Of a DNA stretch of 64,000 nt, positions 60,862-64,000 are shown in pieces (within the stretch, counting starts at the first letter, position 1; each line of letters begins with the position of its first letter). Source of the DNA: SABY01 sp964593705 (GTDB lineage: Bacteria; Bacteroidota; Bacteroidia; Bacteroidales; 4484-276). The notes under the pieces were generated by a model that saw only the letters and a program-made list of their open reading frames with translations, was not told where the DNA came from and searched no databases. The stretch covers positions 29,743-93,742 of the forward strand of contig CAZQIV010000007.1 in NCBI GenBank assembly GCA_964593705.1. Reading direction: 5' to 3'. A program made the position numbers and the translations under genes.

Positions 60862-63375
60862 ATGAAAAGTTACTTATTTTTACTCCTTGCACTTTTTGCG
60901 GTGCTATGCTCATCAGCTCAAACCCAAAACATGAACCCCGATCCTAATGGCGAACCCTGGATTGTTGGTGGTTTAAGGGAACTCACTCCTGCCGATTACC
61001 AGATGCTATCGCAAGTTCCTCAATGGAAATCCCCAAACCCAACAGATGCTAAAGATTTGCCCTTGCAGGTTGATAATACAGTAAACCCATGGTTCAGGCC
61101 AATTTTTAACCAAAGCGGCGGTTCTTGCGGACAAGCCAGTGGTGTAGGTTATAATTTTACTTATGAGATTGATTACGAACGTCAGGTCTCGGCCAATTCG
61201 TCCCAAAATCAATATCCAACACATTTTACCTGGAACTTCCTCAACGGGGGTGTAGGCAATGGTTCGTGGTATTTCGATGGGTGGATGATCATCCGCGAAG
61301 CAGGATGCCCCAGTGTTTATGATTACGGCGGACTTGCTTATGGTGGCCAGTCGAGATGGATGAGTGACTACGATTTATATTATAATTCCATGTTTAACCG
61401 CACACTCGATTTTTATGCCATCGATGTAAGCACGCACGAAGGCTTAGAAACGCTGAAACAATGGCTCTATTCGCGCGATGGCGGAACGCTGCCGGGCGGA
61501 CTGGTAAACTTTGGTGCCGGAATCGGTGAATCCACGATGTCGTATTTACCTGCTGGAACGCCCAATGCCGGGAAGTCCGTAATTATCGAGTGGGGCACCA
61601 GTGCCGACCATGCCATGACTTTTGTGGGCTACGATGATGAAATCGTTTTCGATTTTAACAACGACGGACAATATACCGACGATATCGACATAAACGGAGA
61701 TGGTGAAGTAAACCTGCGTGACTGTGAAAAGGGCGGGTTGATCATGGCCAACTCATGGGGTACAGGTTTTGGATTCCAGGGAAAAGCTTATGTGATGTAC
61801 AAACTGCTGGCCGACCCCATCGAGGAAGGCGGCATCTGGGCAAACGCGGTTCATATTGTTCAGGCCAAACCTGATGCCGAACCATTACTCACCCTCAAAA
61901 CTACAATCACCTACAACTCAAGAAATAAAATCAAAATTATGGCAGGTGTGGCCACTGACCCTGCTGCTGACAAACCCGAATACACAAGGTCTTTCCCTCT
62001 GTTTAATTACCAGGGAGGCGATTTTTATATGCAGGGAGGTTCATCCACTTCCGATAAAACCATCGAGATTGGTTTGGATATCACTGATCTTTTAACCTAC
62101 GTGGAACCGGGTAACGAAGCCAGGTATTTTTTGCAAATCATCGAACAAGACCCATACAGCCAGGGCAATGGCCAGATTAACAACCTCTCCCTGATGGATT
62201 ATACCGGTGACACCGAAGAAACCATCAGCGAAATAGCAAACATTACCATCAGCAACAATGACACTTCGTTGATTTGGGTAAATAAAGTCATCGACTTTGA
62301 AAAAGTAGAAATTGTAACAGAAGAGCTTGAGCCCGCTGCCGTTGGTGAACCATACAGTCAACAACTGGAAGCTGCGCAGGGAATTCCTCCTTACGAATGG
62401 TCGTTTAAAATTGACTACAACGAAGAAGAGATTACCGAAGATTTCCCGGCAATCGAAACCAACGTATTGGAGCCTACCAACGAAGATGACGGTTTTGCAA
62501 TGCTACCGCTCGATTTCGATTTTTTCTTTTATGGTGAAACCTATAACGAACTTACCATCCTTACCGATGGCGCCATCACCTTCAATGGCAACTTTGCTTA
62601 CATCAGGGATGATGGTGCAATCATGGGCAATAGGTGTATTGCCGCCTATTGCTCCGACCTGATGATTTATCCGGCAGTTGGCGATGGTATTTTTTATGAA
62701 GGCGATGAAAACTCGATGATCATCCGCTGGAAGACCTCCAAATTTGATGAGCCCTCTTTTAATTTAGATGTAGCCGTAAAATTATTTCCCGATGGAATCA
62801 TTCAGTTTTTTTATGGAGATAACATCTCCGCTTCTACTGATTGGGGTTCGGGTGTTTCGCTTGGCGATGGCAACAATTACCTGATAACCACCGTGTCGGG
62901 GCTCGTTAATCCTCCCGGAGGTTTTGCCACAGAAATTGGAAGTACGCCTTTCCCGGTGGGTATGGAAATTACCACCGAAGGATTATTTCATGGTACACCA
63001 TCGGGAATTGGCCGGGCATGGGAAATTCCCTTTAAGGTTACAGATTATATGCGTATTTCAAATCTGAAAACGCTAACTTTCTATACTTTACCAACCGGGT
63101 TGCCAAACAATCATGATGTAGAGGGTAAGGTTAAAGCCTCTCCAAATCCGTTTTCGGAAGAGTTCAAGGTTTCGGTAAATAAAAATGGATTTTATGCTTT
63201 CCAATTATTGGATGTTACGGGCAAAAAGCTTGCTGATGTTTATAGTGGCCACTTGTATGCCGGAGGCCAGTTTACCTGGAATGTTCCTGCCAACGGACTT
63301 CAGCCGGGGGTTTATTTCCTTAGCTGGACTTCCACCCATGGTTCGGATGCCATGAAAATGATTTACACAAAATAA
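60862..63375 (+). CDS. papain-family (C1) protease with T9SS sorting domain
   Basis: An 837-residue secreted protein with signal MKSYLFLLLALFAVLCSSAQ. The C1 catalytic set is Q84 and C89 (NQSGGSCGQAS), H250 (ADHAMTFVGYDD) and N297 (MANSWGTGFG). Between His and Asn lies FDFNNDGQYTDDIDINGDGE, which has a Ca-binding EF-hand/dockerin-like pattern DxNxDG. After residue 430 come beta-rich domains and an Ig-like segment (VEIVTEELEPAAVGEPYSQQ). The C-terminus (SPNPFSEEFKVSVNKNGFYA to MIYTK) is a T9SS type A sorting domain. It likely digests external protein with the two C25 proteases. Confidence 0.9.
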   Translation: MKSYLFLLLALFAVLCSSAQTQNMNPDPNGEPWIVGGLRELTPADYQMLSQVPQWKSPNPTDAKDLPLQVDNTVNPWFRPIFNQSGGSCGQASGVGYNFTYEIDYERQVSANSSQNQYPTHFTWNFLNGGVGNGSWYFDGWMIIREAGCPSVYDYGGLAYGGQSRWMSDYDLYYNSMFNRTLDFYAIDVSTHEGLETLKQWLYSRDGGTLPGGLVNFGAGIGESTMSYLPAGTPNAGKSVIIEWGTSADHAMTFVGYDDEIVFDFNNDGQYTDDIDINGDGEVNLRDCEKGGLIMANSWGTGFGFQGKAYVMYKLLADPIEEGGIWANAVHIVQAKPDAEPLLTLKTTITYNSRNKIKIMAGVATDPAADKPEYTRSFPLFNYQGGDFYMQGGSSTSDKTIEIGLDITDLLTYVEPGNEARYFLQIIEQDPYSQGNGQINNLSLMDYTGDTEETISEIANITISNNDTSLIWVNKVIDFEKVEIVTEELEPAAVGEPYSQQLEAAQGIPPYEWSFKIDYNEEEITEDFPAIETNVLEPTNEDDGFAMLPLDFDFFFYGETYNELTILTDGAITFNGNFAYIRDDGAIMGNRCIAAYCSDLMIYPAVGDGIFYEGDENSMIIRWKTSKFDEPSFNLDVAVKLFPDGIIQFFYGDNISASTDWGSGVSLGDGNNYLITTVSGLVNPPGGFATEIGSTPFPVGMEITTEGLFHGTPSGIGRAWEIPFKVTDYMRISNLKTLTFYTLPTGLPNNHDVEGKVKASPNPFSEEFKVSVNKNGFYAFQLLDVTGKKLADVYSGHLYAGGQFTWNVPANGLQPGVYFLSWTSTHGSDAMKMIYTK

Positions 63376-63449
63376 ATACACAGCAAACAGTTCGTTTTTC
63401 TCTTACCGATAAATTAATTGAAGTTGCCGGAATAATTGCCACGCTGGCT

Positions 63450-63869
63450 TTGCTTATTCTCCCCTTTGCTTATTACCGGGATTTACCCGATGAAATACCC
63501 TCACATTTTGGATTCAAAGGAATGCCAGATGGTTTTGGAAATAAAGGTTCGATTTGGGCTTTGCCAATAATCGGGGTGTTGCTTTACATCGGGTTTTCGC
63601 TGCTCAATTATTTTGTGATCGTGAAAAACAAGGTGAAGTCATCGGATAAATATGGAGAGCCCATTGCCCGGGAAAACGTTTTGCGATTGATGCAAATCAT
63701 CAAGTTGATGCTAAGTGTAGCGTTTGCGTACATTTTATGGCAAACCATCAGGGTTTCTCTGGGGGAGACCGAAGGACTTGGTGTTTGGTTTTTGCCCACC
63801 TTTATTGTACTGATGACTTTTTTGCCCATCGTGTTTTTAGTGACAATGGGAGGGAAGTCTAAAAAGTAA
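63450..63869 (+). CDS. DUF1648 domain membrane protein, start codon unclear
   Basis: The frame gives at least 139 residues from TTG at 63450 and is conserved further upstream to about 63375 (TDKLIEVAGIIATLALLILP is in frame). No ATG or GTG exists in that stretch. The domain reads YRDLPDEIPSHFGFKGMPDGFGNKGSIWALP, which is the DUF1648 hallmark, with three or four hydrophobic helices. The upstream extension would supply the first helix, so the TTG start probably truncates it. A rare start near 63372-63390 is possible, overlapping the T9SS protease stop. Function unknown; SdpI-type immunity proteins also carry DUF1648. Confidence 0.7.
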   Translation: MLILPFAYYRDLPDEIPSHFGFKGMPDGFGNKGSIWALPIIGVLLYIGFSLLNYFVIVKNKVKSSDKYGEPIARENVLRLMQIIKLMLSVAFAYILWQTIRVSLGETEGLGVWFLPTFIVLMTFLPIVFLVTMGGKSKK

Positions 63870-64000
63870 TGAGTTTTTTATCACTATTGTCCGTGAAAAA
63901 TATAAGTCTAATAATAAATTCTTCGCTACATCCCGAAGTTTCGGGATTTCGCTCAGAATGACAGGCGTTTAGGATTTCAAGGAGGGGGTGGTTGGCGGCA
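63870..64000. repeat. end of window, dispersed repeat fragment
   Basis: Contains CCCGAAGTTTCGGGA (63932-63946) followed by GCTCAGAATGACAGG, a typical dispersed intergenic repeat. No gene in this short stretch. Confidence 0.5.

Overview
The window looks like part of a Bacteroidota chromosome (Bacteroidales/Marinilabiliales-like), probably from a draft or metagenome assembly because one run of 100 N marks a scaffold join. The phylum call rests on several signs: three large secreted proteins with type IX secretion C-terminal sorting domains, promoters of the Bacteroidota form TTTG-N19-TAnnTTTG, a DUF5687 ABC permease, a LruC lipoprotein, GH92 glycan degradation, and AT-rich intergenic DNA packed with palindromic repeats.

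Layout. 0-4.3 kb is a toxin-antitoxin/Fic island: a HepT/MntA pair, one intact Fic gene, one interrupted Fic pseudogene and one internally deleted Fic remnant. 4.3-10.6 kb is housekeeping: a tandem-repeat zone, SAM hydrolase (DUF62), PhoH, PurC, an archaeal-type GatD, and the redox repressor Rex with a matching operator. 11-17.6 kb is an N-glycan scavenging locus (GH92 mannosidase, glycosylasparaginase, sugar MFS transporter, EEP-family hydrolase). 18.4-26.4 kb holds DUF89, a CoA-disulfide-reductase-like flavoprotein, an ABC pair, a MazG-like pseudogene with one in-frame stop, an AI-2E transporter and a THUMP rRNA methyltransferase.

26.5-29.8 kb is an AT-rich restriction-modification module whose methyltransferase is fused to a Mig-like mismatch DNA glycosylase. 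It is followed by a PD-(D/E)xK endonuclease and bounded by an imperfect direct repeat. 29.9-34.9 kb has membrane proteins (DUF4395, TauE, ClC) and an SDR enzyme. 34.9-36.0 kb has tRNA-Ser(CGA), then three damaged tRNA-Pro-like copies carrying hairpin insertions, with a GIY-YIG nuclease gene between copies one and two.

36.4-40.6 kb contains an orphan HipB-like regulator with three operators 40 bp apart, a DUF481 protein, RbfA, a methyltransferase and a LolC/FtsX permease. 40.9-49.1 kb is a tandem pair of gingipain-family (C25) T9SS proteases. 49.6-53.6 kb has a small secreted protein, a flavoprotein and a histone-deacetylase-family enzyme. 53.8-57 kb is a second decaying accessory island: KilA-N remnant, YhcG-type nuclease, DUF4143 ATPase preceded by a six-copy 33-bp iterated site. 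57-64 kb has a LruC lipoprotein, tryptophanase, a duplicated non-coding unit with terminators, a toxin-antitoxin remnant, a C1 papain-like T9SS protease and a DUF1648 membrane protein.

The genes suggest an anaerobe or facultative organism that degrades protein and glycoprotein (C25 and C1 proteases, GH92, glycosylasparaginase, tryptophanase). Many intergenic gaps hold dispersed palindromes, MITE-like elements or short tandem repeats. All assignments were made by reading motifs; no database search was run.
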